Shown here one piece after another: positions 34,550-43,852 of a DNA stretch of 64,000 bases. Source of the stretch: an uncultured Oscillospiraceae bacterium (lineage in GTDB: Bacteria; Bacillota; Clostridia; Oscillospirales; Oscillospiraceae); assembly GCA_910585155.1 (NCBI GenBank), contig CAJUEC010000011.1, positions 1 through 64,000 of the forward strand. The letters run 5' to 3'. The translations under genes and the position numbers were made by a program. Within the stretch, counting starts at the first letter, position 1; each line of letters opens with the position of its first letter. The notes beneath the pieces were generated by a model. It saw only the letters and a program-made list of their open reading frames with translations, was not told where the DNA came from and searched no databases.

Positions 34550-37234
34550 GTGATAAAAAAATGGTTTGAAATTATCACAGATCACAGAATCAGCCTCCGT
34601 GAGCGCATGTTCCGCATCGTGACGGGCGTATGCATGATCGCCATTGTCTTTACCCTGCCCATGGGCAGAAGCATTTGGAATGTCCTGCTCCTGGTGGCAA
34701 GCCTTGTCGTCATGGCGTTTATCGTCAAGATCAGCATTCAAAAGCAGTGCGTCCACACCGGCGCCACCGCCATCGCGATTTTGCTGCTCACTCTGTTTCC
34801 CATCACGTTTTTCTCCGCGGGCGGATTTTACAGCGGCGTCCCGGAGTGGTTCGTGCTCTGCTTTATTTACGTCTGCATCACCCTCCAGGGGCGGCGCATG
34901 CTCATATTTTTCGGGCTGTGCACGGTGGAGACGATGCTTTGCTACGGCACCGCCTTTTACTTCCCGGAGCTCTCCACCCCGAACGCCAACCACAACGCCC
35001 TGTTTGACTCCGCGTTCTCCATGGTGATGGTGGGCCTGCTCACCAGCGTCCTGCTCATGTTCCTGAACAAGATGTATGAGGAGGAAAACGCCCTTTCCCA
35101 GCGGCAGAAAAAGGAAATCGAGGAGCTGAACCGGGCGGAAAACCACTTCTTTTCCAGCATGAGCCATGAAATCCGTACCCCCATCAACACAATCATTGGT
35201 CTGAATGAGATCATCCTGCGGGGGGACATCTCGGACGAGGTGGCGGAGAATGCACGAAATATCCAGGGGGCCAGCAAGCTCCTGCTCTCGCTGATCAACG
35301 ACATTTTGGACATATCCAAGATCAAATCCGGCAAGATGGAGATTGTCAACGTCTCCTATGAGACCGGCGCCCTCTTTTCGGAAATTGTCAACATGATCTG
35401 GATCAAGGCAAAGGAAAAGGGGCTGGAATTCAAGCTCCAGGTGGATTCCTCCATCCCCAGCATGCTCTGCGGAGACGAGGTGCGTATCAAGCAGGTGCTG
35501 ATCAACCTGCTGAACAACGCGGTGAAATATACCAGCGAGGGCTCCGTCACCCTCTCCATCCGGTGCGAGCGCCAGCAGGTCAACCGGGTGCGCGTCTGGT
35601 ACTCCGTGGAGGACACCGGGCAGGGGGTGAAAAAAGAGAACATCCCCTACATTTTTAACGCCTTCCGGCGGGTGGATGAGGAGCGGAATCGGTACATCGA
35701 GGGCACCGGCCTGGGGCTGAGCATTGTCCAGCAGCTGGTGGAGCTGATGGGCGGCGAGGTCAGCGTAAACAGCGTCTACACCAAGGGCTCCAAGTTTGTG
35801 GTGGTGCTGGACCAGGACATCGTGGATGAAAAGGAGCTGGGGACATTTACCCTAGCCTCCCGGTCCAGGGTGCACGAGGGCGAGCCGTACCGGCAGAGCT
35901 TTGAGGCGCCGGACGCCCACATCCTTGTGGTGGATGACAACGACATGAACCTGATGGTCGTGAAGAAGCTGCTCACCGAGACAAAAATCCAGATCGACAC
36001 GGCCTCCAGCGGGGCCGAGTGCCTGCGGATGACGCAAAACCACCATTATGACTGCATTCTCATGGACCATCTGATGCCGGAGATGGATGGCATTGCCTGC
36101 CTCCACGCCCTGCGGGCGCAGCCCGGCGGCCTGTGTCAGGATGTGCCCGTGGTGGCGCTGACCGCCAACGCAGGCAGCGACAACCAGCTGCTCTACCGCA
36201 AGGAGGGCTTCAGCGGCTATCTGGCCAAGCCGGTCAGCGGCGCGCTGCTGGAGGCGGCCGTGCTGAGCATCCTTCCCAAGGGCCTGGTGCGGCTGAACGA
36301 GGAGGCCCGGCAGGCGGACGTCGAAAAGGATATTCTGATCTTCGAGCAGGCCCAGCGGCGCTCCATCATGATCACAACGGACAGCGTGTGCGACCTTCCG
36401 AAATCGCTCCGAAAAGAATTTGGCATCTCCGTCCGCCCCTACTACGTCTGCACGGATGAGGGGCGCTTCCTGGATGAGGAGGAGCTGAGCCCGGATGAGC
36501 TGCTGGTGCACATCGCCGGAGGGCGGACGGGGTATTCCCAGCCGCCTGAGGTGGAGGACTACGAGGGATTTTTCGCCGAGAAGCTGACGGAGGCGCAGAA
36601 CATCATTCACATTTCCATGGCCAGGCATGTGAGCGATGGGTATCAAAACGCCCTTGAGGCGGCCAAATCCTTTGAAAACGTCACGGTGATCGATTCCGGC
36701 CATCTCTCCAGCAGCATGGGCCTCACGGTGCTGTGCGCCGCCTACATGGCGGAGCACCACGCCACAAAGGAGGAGATTGTGGCGTCGGTGCAGCGGATGG
36801 CGCGGTTCATCTCCTCCGCCTTTATCATCAACAGCACCCATATGATGTGCCAATCCGGGCGGATCTCCAAAAAGATACAGGTCCTGTGCGACGCGCTGCT
36901 TCTGCACCCGGTGCTCCTGCTGAAAAAGAGCAAAATGGTGGTCAGCCATATGGAGATGGGCACCTTCTCCCATGTGGCGAAGAGTTATGTCAAAAAGACC
37001 CTTCAGGAGAGCAGAAACATTGACCGGCGCATTCTGTTCATCACATATTCCGGGATGGATGAAAAAAAGCTCCAGTATATTCAAAACCTGGTGCAGCAGT
37101 ACTGCCCCTTTGAGCGGGTCTACCTCCAAAAGGCCTCCTCCGCCATCGCCAGCAACTGCGGTCCGGGCTCCTTTGGGCTGCTGTTCCTGCGCAGAGACGA
37201 CGCCGCGGCTCCCTTTTTCCAGGTGTCGTCCTGA
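34550..37234 (+). CDS. Hybrid histidine kinase-receiver fused to a DegV fatty-acid-binding domain
   Basis: An 894-residue protein starting with GTG after GAGGAG. Residues 25-175 hold about six membrane helices. HisKA (SHEIRTPIN, His206), HATPase (N-box LLNNAVKY, G-box GTGLGLSIV) and a receiver (VVDDNDMN, Asp506 in MDHLMPEMDG) follow. From about residue 603 the chain continues as a complete DegV domain: TTDSVCDLP, TGYSQPP, ISMARHVSDGYQNA, VIDSGHLSSSMG and CQSGRISK. DegV/FakB proteins bind a fatty acid for the FakA kinase. This fusion could sense lipid in the cytoplasm or couple phosphorelay to fatty-acid handling. The gene lies 53 nt behind the previous kinase. Confidence 0.88.
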   Translation: MIKKWFEIITDHRISLRERMFRIVTGVCMIAIVFTLPMGRSIWNVLLLVASLVVMAFIVKISIQKQCVHTGATAIAILLLTLFPITFFSAGGFYSGVPEWFVLCFIYVCITLQGRRMLIFFGLCTVETMLCYGTAFYFPELSTPNANHNALFDSAFSMVMVGLLTSVLLMFLNKMYEEENALSQRQKKEIEELNRAENHFFSSMSHEIRTPINTIIGLNEIILRGDISDEVAENARNIQGASKLLLSLINDILDISKIKSGKMEIVNVSYETGALFSEIVNMIWIKAKEKGLEFKLQVDSSIPSMLCGDEVRIKQVLINLLNNAVKYTSEGSVTLSIRCERQQVNRVRVWYSVEDTGQGVKKENIPYIFNAFRRVDEERNRYIEGTGLGLSIVQQLVELMGGEVSVNSVYTKGSKFVVVLDQDIVDEKELGTFTLASRSRVHEGEPYRQSFEAPDAHILVVDDNDMNLMVVKKLLTETKIQIDTASSGAECLRMTQNHHYDCILMDHLMPEMDGIACLHALRAQPGGLCQDVPVVALTANAGSDNQLLYRKEGFSGYLAKPVSGALLEAAVLSILPKGLVRLNEEARQADVEKDILIFEQAQRRSIMITTDSVCDLPKSLRKEFGISVRPYYVCTDEGRFLDEEELSPDELLVHIAGGRTGYSQPPEVEDYEGFFAEKLTEAQNIIHISMARHVSDGYQNALEAAKSFENVTVIDSGHLSSSMGLTVLCAAYMAEHHATKEEIVASVQRMARFISSAFIINSTHMMCQSGRISKKIQVLCDALLLHPVLLLKKSKMVVSHMEMGTFSHVAKSYVKKTLQESRNIDRRILFITYSGMDEKKLQYIQNLVQQYCPFERVYLQKASSAIASNCGPGSFGLLFLRRDDAAAPFFQVSS

Positions 37235-37254
37235 GGCTCCCTGCCCCACAACAC

Positions 37255-37293
37255 AAAAGCCGCCTCTTTCCAAGGGAAAGAGGCGGCTTTTCT
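37255..37293 (+). terminator. Terminator of the hybrid-kinase operon
   Basis: GCCGCCTCTTTCC pairs with GGAAAGAGGCGGC around AAG and is followed by TTTTCTT. It abuts the repeat element. Confidence 0.9.
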
Positions 37294-37459
37294 TAGAAGC
37301 TGTACCAATAGACCCCAGCACACATCCTTGCGGCCCAAATTGCCGCCAGCTGCGTTAAAAAATCTTGAAATACACAAAGTATTCCCGCGATTTTTTGCCT
37401 TGTCGGCGGCAATTTTTCCTCGCAAGTCTGCGTACTTCGGCTATTGGTACAGCTTCTTA
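37293..37459. mobile_element. Complete 167-bp inverted-repeat element (MITE-like)
   Basis: The ends TTAGAAGCTGTACCAATAG (37293-37311) and CTATTGGTACAGCTTCTTA (37441-37459) are inverted repeats with one mismatch in 19. The interior is non-coding and contains AAAAAATC/GATTTTTT and GGCGGCAATTTTTCC segments. The right 57 bp recur exactly at 1-57, and the element recurs in reverse orientation at 44394-44536. No transposase is in the window, so it is probably mobilised in trans. Confidence 0.75.
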
Positions 37460-37493
37460 TGCCGGTTTTCCGCCAAGGGAGCTCACCGCGGCG

Positions 37494-37509
37494 ATGGTAC
37501 AGCTTCTAA
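37494..37509 (+). repeat. Extra copy of the element's right end
   Basis: ATGGTACAGCTTCTAA repeats the terminal TTGGTACAGCTTCTTA with two changes, 35 bp beyond the complete element, suggesting a remnant of an older insertion. Confidence 0.4.
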
Positions 37510-37585
37510 AGTTCGAAAACCCCAATATACTGAGAGTGCCGATATGGATGGACCTTGCGCCGCCAAGGTCAGAAAGGAGCCTTTT

Positions 37586-37651
37586 ATGGACCATCTGCTG
37601 TGTAACCCCGCCCCACCGGCCCACACCCGCAGGGGGAGGCGCGCGCCATGA
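37586..37651 (+). CDS. 21-residue leader peptide coupled to the next gene
   Basis: After a strong AAAGGAG, ATG at 37586 opens MDHLLCNPAPPAHTRRGRRA plus Pro, and its TGA overlaps the ATG of the next gene (ATGA). It has no recognisable domain. The proline- and arginine-rich sequence may simply serve translational coupling. Confidence 0.35.
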   Translation: MDHLLCNPAPPAHTRRGRRAP

Positions 37652-38361
37652 GCTGCTACTACAACGGCGCAGGCCAGCGCTTCCGCCTGCCGGAGCGCCT
37701 CCTGGAGCCCCCGGACTGCTGGGCCCAGGAGGCGCCGGACGCCGCCCCGGACCTGACCTTTGACCCGGAGGGGCACGTATACCGGCTGGACGGCAGGCGG
37801 GTCCCCAGCGTCACCCAGCTCACCCGCATTTTCAGCGCCGACCCCGTCCAAAAGGGCGGCCCGGCGGAGCTGGCCACCCAGGCCGCCGCCGAACGGGGCG
37901 TCATCCTGCACGGCTACATCGAGCACCGCCTGCGGGGCGGGGACCGGGAGAGCTGCGAGCTGCCCGGCGGCTATTGGCGCTACGCGGATGGGGTCGATCT
38001 GTTCCTGGCGGAGCACACGCTGGAGCCCATGCTGGTGGAGGCCCCGCTGCACGGGGAGGCGGAGGGGGTTCAGTTTGCGGGCACGCCGGACTGCGTGGGC
38101 CTGTTTGACGGCGTGCTCAGCGTCCTGGACTGGAATTTTTCCTCCCAGGTGCAGAAGACCCGGGTGGGGGCCCAGCTCAACGGCTATCTGTCCCTCTGCC
38201 TGTGCAATGACATATTTCCCGGCGCGCTGTACTGCGTCCAGTTCCTGCCGGACGGCACGTACCGTCTCTACCCCGCCGGAACGCTGGCGGACAGCTTTTA
38301 CCTGTGCCTGAGCGTCTATCGGGAAATCCACAAGCGGCACCCCAGGGGTGGGATCGCGTGA
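37648..38361 (+). CDS. Phage-type PD-(D/E)XK nuclease-like protein with altered catalytic Lys
   Basis: A 237-residue protein. HVYRLDGRRVPSVTQLTRIF is the usual opening of phage RecB-like PD-(D/E)XK nucleases, and GTPDCVGLFDG...SVLDW with QLNGYLSL matches their core (Asp148, Asp161). The expected D-x-K (as in DWKTS) reads DWNFSS, with Asn163 replacing Lys. The enzyme may be inactive or use another residue. No phage genes surround it; it lies between the repeat element and a convergent metabolic locus, so it looks like a prophage remnant or a domesticated protein. Confidence 0.6.
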   Translation: MSCYYNGAGQRFRLPERLLEPPDCWAQEAPDAAPDLTFDPEGHVYRLDGRRVPSVTQLTRIFSADPVQKGGPAELATQAAAERGVILHGYIEHRLRGGDRESCELPGGYWRYADGVDLFLAEHTLEPMLVEAPLHGEAEGVQFAGTPDCVGLFDGVLSVLDWNFSSQVQKTRVGAQLNGYLSLCLCNDIFPGALYCVQFLPDGTYRLYPAGTLADSFYLCLSVYREIHKRHPRGGIA

Positions 38362-38382
38362 CCCCCATGGCGCACCCCCGGC

Positions 38383-40281
38383 TCACAGGCCGGTCCCCAC
38401 CAGCGTGGCCGAGTTCATGCACATGCACAGGGTCACCAAAACGCCGTTGATGATGCCGCCGATGTATGGATTCCGGGTGCGCTTATAGATGGCGCGGGTG
38501 ATATAGGGCGTGACAAACAGGATGAGAACGCTGGTGTGGAGCCAAGTGGGAATCCGGGCCAGCGCCCCGGCGCCCCACAGCTGATACCCGCTGGTGAAAA
38601 ACACGGCGTATTGGAGCACGATGATCGTCAGCGGGGACAGGCTGTTGAGCAGGGCCTGGAGGAACAGGCTGACGCCCTCGTTTTTGCCCAGGGCGTCGCT
38701 GTAGCCCTGCACGTTTATGGCAATGGAGTTTGCGATGTAGAACAGGAGAAACAGCGGCAGGAAGGGCAGCGCCGGGGCAATCTTCTGGGCGGTAAACGCC
38801 TTGACCGACCACTGCCAGAAGCGGAAATCCGTTTGGAAAAAGTAGTCGGACAAAAAGACGATTCCCCAGGCGGAAACAATGGTTGCGGCGGCGATGCCGA
38901 TGGTCTTGAGCACCGCCCTGCGGGGGAGAATCAGACCGGCCTCCCGAAGGTCCACCCCCCTTTTCCTGGCGTAGCCGAACCACCAGGCCAGCAGGGTGAG
39001 GGCGATGACAACGCCGTTGACGGCGGCCCAGCCCGCTATGCACAGGGTGTTCTTCTGCCTCCAAATGGGGTCAATGCGGCTGTACATGGTGCTGTTCATG
39101 ATGCCCCAGATGATGAAGACGGAGCACAGTATTTTTACGGCCGAGGTGGACAGCGACCACACCAGATCCGTCCTTCCTCCGCCGGTGCGCATGACGGCCT
39201 GGGCCTTCAGCTCCCCAAACGCGGAGGTGTCCAGCAGGGCAATGGCGAAAAACGCCAGGAACATCCAGAAGCCGATGAGGCCCAGGGCACCGAACGCGGA
39301 CTTGACCGGCCAGCTCTGGCTGCGGGGGGAGAGGGCGCTGGCGCCGGAGGGGAAGCGGCTCTCCAGGAAGGCCGCCCCGTCCGCCACAGCGTCGGCGGAC
39401 AGCCACGTGGAGGCATGGATGGTGGAGGGCTGGTAGATGACGCGAACCGCCTCCTTCCCGTCCACCGTCTCCGTATAGAACTTCCCGGCCTCCACCGCGG
39501 CGCCGTCAAAGGCATCCGGGCCCTGCCCAAAGGTGACAAAGCTCTTGGCCATGGGGGTGCTGAGATACTCGCGGGTGGCGGAGACGGGCTGGGCCCCCTC
39601 CTTCACGGTGAAGAAGTAGTCGTCATAGCGGCCGGCAATCAGCGCCACATCCCGGCTGCCGTAGATGTTGTTGTATGCCCCGCCGCTGGTCGTCTTGACG
39701 CCAAAGATATCCGTGTTCCCGTTTGCGGTGTCCATGACGACCGGATCATACGAAATCAGGATGCAGGCCCGGATCAGGCCGGCGCCCCTCTCGTTGTCCA
39801 GCGCCACGGCCTTGCTGCACGCGTTGGCCCCCGCGGAATGGCCGCTGATGATGACGGCGTCCGAATCCACATAGGGCAGGGTGGATACGTAGAAGGCGGC
39901 ATCGTACATGCCGTTTCCCCCGTCATAGGCCCGCACATTGTCCAAATCCTCCGAGTTTCCGTGGGAGTACATGTCGTAGGCCAGCACCACATAGCCCCGG
40001 CGGGCATATTCCACCGCGAAGGCGTCGCCGTTCTCCTTGCTGTTGTACCAGCCGTGGGCATAGACCACAGCGGGGGCCGGCGCGTCACTGGCGGCGTTCG
40101 GAGGAATGTACAGCTTGGCGCTCATGGTGTGGCCGGATATGCTCTCCAACGTCAGGGTCTTGACCTTCACCCTCCCACCGTCCGTCTGGACCCAATTGGT
40201 GACGGCCATGCTCAGAAGCATCAGCGCCAATGAAACCAGCAGCATCCGCTTCGCCTTGTCCCGCAGCCATGCAAACATCAT
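38383..40281 (-). CDS. Alpha/beta hydrolase fused to a polytopic membrane domain
   Basis: A 632-residue protein. An N-terminal signal-anchor (residues 10-30) precedes an alpha/beta hydrolase domain (residues 45-325) with VVYAHGWYN, YDMYSHGNS and nucleophile elbow GHSAGA. About eight membrane helices fill the second half (residues 330-632). The ATG-ATG at 40281 follows GAGGGAG; the longer frame to 40410 has no site. It lies 37 nt downstream of glycerate kinase. The substrate is unknown; the fusion suggests hydrolysis at the membrane, perhaps of a lipid or acylated glycan. Confidence 0.72.
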   Translation of the reverse strand: MMFAWLRDKAKRMLLVSLALMLLSMAVTNWVQTDGGRVKVKTLTLESISGHTMSAKLYIPPNAASDAPAPAVVYAHGWYNSKENGDAFAVEYARRGYVVLAYDMYSHGNSEDLDNVRAYDGGNGMYDAAFYVSTLPYVDSDAVIISGHSAGANACSKAVALDNERGAGLIRACILISYDPVVMDTANGNTDIFGVKTTSGGAYNNIYGSRDVALIAGRYDDYFFTVKEGAQPVSATREYLSTPMAKSFVTFGQGPDAFDGAAVEAGKFYTETVDGKEAVRVIYQPSTIHASTWLSADAVADGAAFLESRFPSGASALSPRSQSWPVKSAFGALGLIGFWMFLAFFAIALLDTSAFGELKAQAVMRTGGGRTDLVWSLSTSAVKILCSVFIIWGIMNSTMYSRIDPIWRQKNTLCIAGWAAVNGVVIALTLLAWWFGYARKRGVDLREAGLILPRRAVLKTIGIAAATIVSAWGIVFLSDYFFQTDFRFWQWSVKAFTAQKIAPALPFLPLFLLFYIANSIAINVQGYSDALGKNEGVSLFLQALLNSLSPLTIIVLQYAVFFTSGYQLWGAGALARIPTWLHTSVLILFVTPYITRAIYKRTRNPYIGGIINGVLVTLCMCMNSATLVGTGL

Positions 40282-40318
40282 GTTCTCCCTCTTTCTGTTA
40301 AATTTGATTTCAAAACGG

Positions 40319-41464
40319 TCACCTCCCCAGGCGGCCTCTGAGCGCCGGCAGGGAGACAAGCCCCCGGGCCGTACCCTCAAGCAGCTCCCCCGCCCGGCGC
40401 ATGGACTCATCCAGGGACAGCCTGCCGTCGGAGATGGGCACGATGGCGTCCAGGCCGTGGCGGTACATCACCTCCGCCCCCTGGCCCAGACAGCCCACCA
40501 CGGCCACCACCGGGATGTCCCGGATCCGCTTGGTCCGGCGGGTCACGCCGTAGGGCACCTTGCCGCAGGCAGACTGAAAATCAATCCGCCCCTCCCCGGT
40601 GACCACCAAGTCGGCGTCGGCCACCGCCTGGTCAAAGCCGATCATGTCCAAAATCGTATCCACGCCGGAGCGGACCTGCGCGCCGCAGAAGGCCATCAGC
40701 CCCGCGCCCAGCCCGCCGGCGGCCCCCGCGCCGGGGCGCTGAGCCACATCCGCCCCCAGCTGACAGGCCAGCAGCCGCCCATAGTGCCGCAATGCCGCGT
40801 CCAGCTCCCGCACCTCCTGGGGCCCGGCCCCCTTCTGGGGGCCATACACCGCCGCCGCCCCCGTGGGGCCGCACAGCACATTGTCCACGTCGCTGGCCAC
40901 CATGAAGCTGCACCCGGGGAGCCGGGGGTCCATGCGGGCGCAGTCAATGCGGGCCAGGCGGATCAGGGGACCGCCCCCCATCGGCAGGGGCTGCCCGGCG
41001 TCATCCAGCAGCTCCGCCCCCAGCGCCCGGGCCATGCCGGAGCCGCCGTCGGTGGTGGCGCTGCCCCCCACGCCTACAATAAATTTCCGGCAGCCCCGGT
41101 CCATCGCCCGGCGGATCAGCTCGCCGGTGCCGTAAGTAGAGGCGGACAGGGGGGCCAGCTCCCCCGGGCCCAGCAAAAGCAGGCCGCTGGCCTGGGCCAT
41201 TTCGATCACGGCGGAGCCGTCGGGGAGGACGCAGTACTGCGCCGTGATCTCCCGCCCCAGCGGGTCGTGGACCAGGGCCGGGCACAGCGCTCCATTCGCG
41301 GCAATGGCAAACGCCTCCACAGTCCCCTCCCCTCCGTCCGCAATGGGCAGGCACACCAGCTCCGCGCCGGGCACCGCCTGGGCCAGCCCAGCGGCAATCC
41401 GCTCCACCACCCGGGCGGAGGAGAGACTGCCTTTAAAAGAGTCTGCGGCAATGACAATTTTCAT
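40319..41464 (-). CDS. garK: Glycerate kinase (GarK/GlxK family)
   Basis: A 381-residue protein, the normal length for the family. MKIVIAADSFKGSLSS at the start, PIADGGEGTVEA, GVGGSATTDGG and TGEGRIDFQS are family signatures. It makes 2- or 3-phosphoglycerate from glycerate and ATP. The ATG at 41464 is preferred to a TTG nine bases upstream, though the ribosome-binding site is weak. The gene sits 112 nt behind a CdaR-type regulator; in E. coli, CdaR induces garK in response to glycerate and sugar diacids, so that link is likely retained. Confidence 0.92.
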   Translation of the reverse strand: MKIVIAADSFKGSLSSARVVERIAAGLAQAVPGAELVCLPIADGGEGTVEAFAIAANGALCPALVHDPLGREITAQYCVLPDGSAVIEMAQASGLLLLGPGELAPLSASTYGTGELIRRAMDRGCRKFIVGVGGSATTDGGSGMARALGAELLDDAGQPLPMGGGPLIRLARIDCARMDPRLPGCSFMVASDVDNVLCGPTGAAAVYGPQKGAGPQEVRELDAALRHYGRLLACQLGADVAQRPGAGAAGGLGAGLMAFCGAQVRSGVDTILDMIGFDQAVADADLVVTGEGRIDFQSACGKVPYGVTRRTKRIRDIPVVAVVGCLGQGAEVMYRHGLDAIVPISDGRLSLDESMRRAGELLEGTARGLVSLPALRGRLGR

Positions 41465-41491
41465 AGATTCCAATCACCGTCTCAAGCTTTG

Positions 41492-41549
41492 TTGTATATT
41501 TTGTAGGTTTATCATAGCAAATTCCCGCTAAATTGGATATGTTATACAA
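41492..41549 (-). promoter_or_regulatory. Leader and promoter region of glycerate kinase
   Basis: TTGTATA (41492-41498) and TATACAA (41543-41549) form a 7-bp inverted repeat around a possible -10 (TATGAT on the minus strand near 41511). It may be a CdaR operator. Confidence 0.25.
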
Positions 41550-41576
41550 ACCAAAAAGACAGCCGGGAAATTGACC

Positions 41577-42728
41577 TCAGAGCCAATTCCCCAGCCGCTC
41601 CTCCTCCAAAAAGGCCAGCGCCAGGCAGTAGAGCGCCCCGCCCTGGTAGGTCCTGGGGTTGATTCCGGTCAGGCCGGACAGCTTATTCAGCTTGTACTGA
41701 AGCGTGTTTTTGTGGAGGAACAGCCGCTCCGCCGCCTGCTGAATGGAGCCGTTGCAGGCGTAAAACACCTTGAGCATCTGGGTGTAGCCCTCCCGCTCCT
41801 CCGGGGTGCAGTTCTGGAAGGTCCGCTCCACATACTCCGCGCGGAGCGCCGCTGGGATCTCGTGAACCAGGATCTCCAGCCGCAGCTCCCTGTAGAAAAT
41901 GGGCCTGTGCTCCGGGTGGGATACGCTGCCGTAGAGGGCCTTCTCCGCCCGCTGGCAGGCCAGGGGCATATCCCCCCCGGCGGCGGCCCGGGAGTCCAGC
42001 CCAGCCGCCAGCTCCACCCCCGGCTCCTGCCGTGCCCCAGCCTGAAAAGCCTCCACCGCGTTCAGCAGCCGCCTGTCCCCCCAGTCGGGCAGCAGGCAGA
42101 TGAGCTTTTTCCCGCTGCATATCACCAGGGCCTGGGGATATGCGCTCACCGCCCGGCGCAGGGCCTTTTCCGTCCGCTCCAGCAGGCGCTGCCACTCCAG
42201 CGTGTCGTCCACGTCAGTCAGGGGCAGCAGCATCACCGCCCGGCGGGGCAGGCGCACGTCAATATCCAGGGAGAGCCCCCGGCGGACAAAGGCCTCCTGC
42301 CCGGCGGCGGCGGGGTCCAGCACCCACTCCTGGATATAGCCGGTGCGCAGATTCTTTTTCAGCCGCTTCTGCTCCTTTAGATAATCATCCAGCAGAAGAA
42401 TCTCCGTCATTTTTTTGATGATGCGGCCATGCTCCCTGATGACCTCATAGTCGCCGGTGATGCCGATGGCGCCGATGTACCTGCCGTCCATCTCCACAGG
42501 GAAATTGACCCCCTGGCGGCTGCCGGGGTACTCGTCATCCGAGTTGATGATCAGCACCTCAAGGTGCTCCTCCATCAGCTTCTGGCTGCCCTCATGGACG
42601 GTTCCGATGCGCTTTTCGTCGGTGCTGGCGATGACCACGCCGTTTTCATCCATCAGATTGATGCTCTGGCGAATGATGTCGCTCAGCTCAGTGACGATAC
42701 GCATGGCGGTTGAATGACTGATGCGCAT
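41577..42728 (-). CDS. cdaR: CdaR-type sugar-diacid regulator
   Basis: A 383-residue protein: an N-terminal diacid-recognition domain (LSDIIRQSINLMDENGVVIA, PVEMDGRYIGAIGITGD), a middle region, and a C-terminal PucR-type HTH (RLFLHKNTLQYKLNKL). The ATG at 42728 follows GGGAGGG. CdaR proteins activate genes for glucarate, galactarate and glycerate use. The only such gene here is glycerate kinase, suggesting glycerate as inducer in this organism. Confidence 0.9.
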   Translation of the reverse strand: MRISHSTAMRIVTELSDIIRQSINLMDENGVVIASTDEKRIGTVHEGSQKLMEEHLEVLIINSDDEYPGSRQGVNFPVEMDGRYIGAIGITGDYEVIREHGRIIKKMTEILLLDDYLKEQKRLKKNLRTGYIQEWVLDPAAAGQEAFVRRGLSLDIDVRLPRRAVMLLPLTDVDDTLEWQRLLERTEKALRRAVSAYPQALVICSGKKLICLLPDWGDRRLLNAVEAFQAGARQEPGVELAAGLDSRAAAGGDMPLACQRAEKALYGSVSHPEHRPIFYRELRLEILVHEIPAALRAEYVERTFQNCTPEEREGYTQMLKVFYACNGSIQQAAERLFLHKNTLQYKLNKLSGLTGINPRTYQGGALYCLALAFLEEERLGNWL

Positions 42729-42901
42729 ATGCCCTCCCTTCCCCGCGCGGCCCTTCCGAAGCGTATCAAAGACCCCGCCGGACGCCTGATACTTTTAGTT
42801 TACCATACCCTGTTCCATTCCCTATATGTTACTCATAACAAAATTTAGGCCCGCTTTTCGGTGGAACATGACAAAAACATCCACCTGAAGTCCTCTGGAG
42901 C

Positions 42902-43546
<645 letters not shown>

Positions 43547-43626
43547 TCACCAGTGATTGTACCAAAAATATGAAAAGATGTTCCCAGTGATCTGGCCCGC
43601 CGCACCCCTGATTTCCTCTCAGCAAA

Positions 43627-43666
43627 AGAGGGTCCGCCCATGCCGCATGGCGTGAGCGGACCTCTT
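43627..43666. other. Hairpin between resolvase and TIR locus
   Basis: AGAGGGTCCGC and GCGGACCTCT pair with one bulge around a nested CCATGC/GCATGG stem, followed by TTTGG. The rest of 43523-43852 holds a promoter and no gene that I can support. Confidence 0.4.
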
Positions 43667-43710
43667 TGGTCTTCTTCCAGGTGAACGGCCCAAATTTTCA
43701 AAACAAGCTC

Positions 43711-43739
43711 TAGCATTTTTGGTCGAAACGTGCTATACT
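43711..43739 (+). promoter_or_regulatory. Extended -10 promoter of the TIR locus
   Basis: TGCTATACT (TATACT at 43734-43739) with a poor -35 (TAGCAT at 43711). The leader to the TTG start is about 110 nt. Confidence 0.45.
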
Positions 43740-43852
43740 TTCTGCATCTGAGCCTGCACAGCTCAATGTAAAGCAGAAATCGAAATGCTGGCGCTTTCCC
43801 ATCCGAGCTCTCCCGCCGTGCCAGCAGCCCAACACGGAAGGAAGGGATTTCC

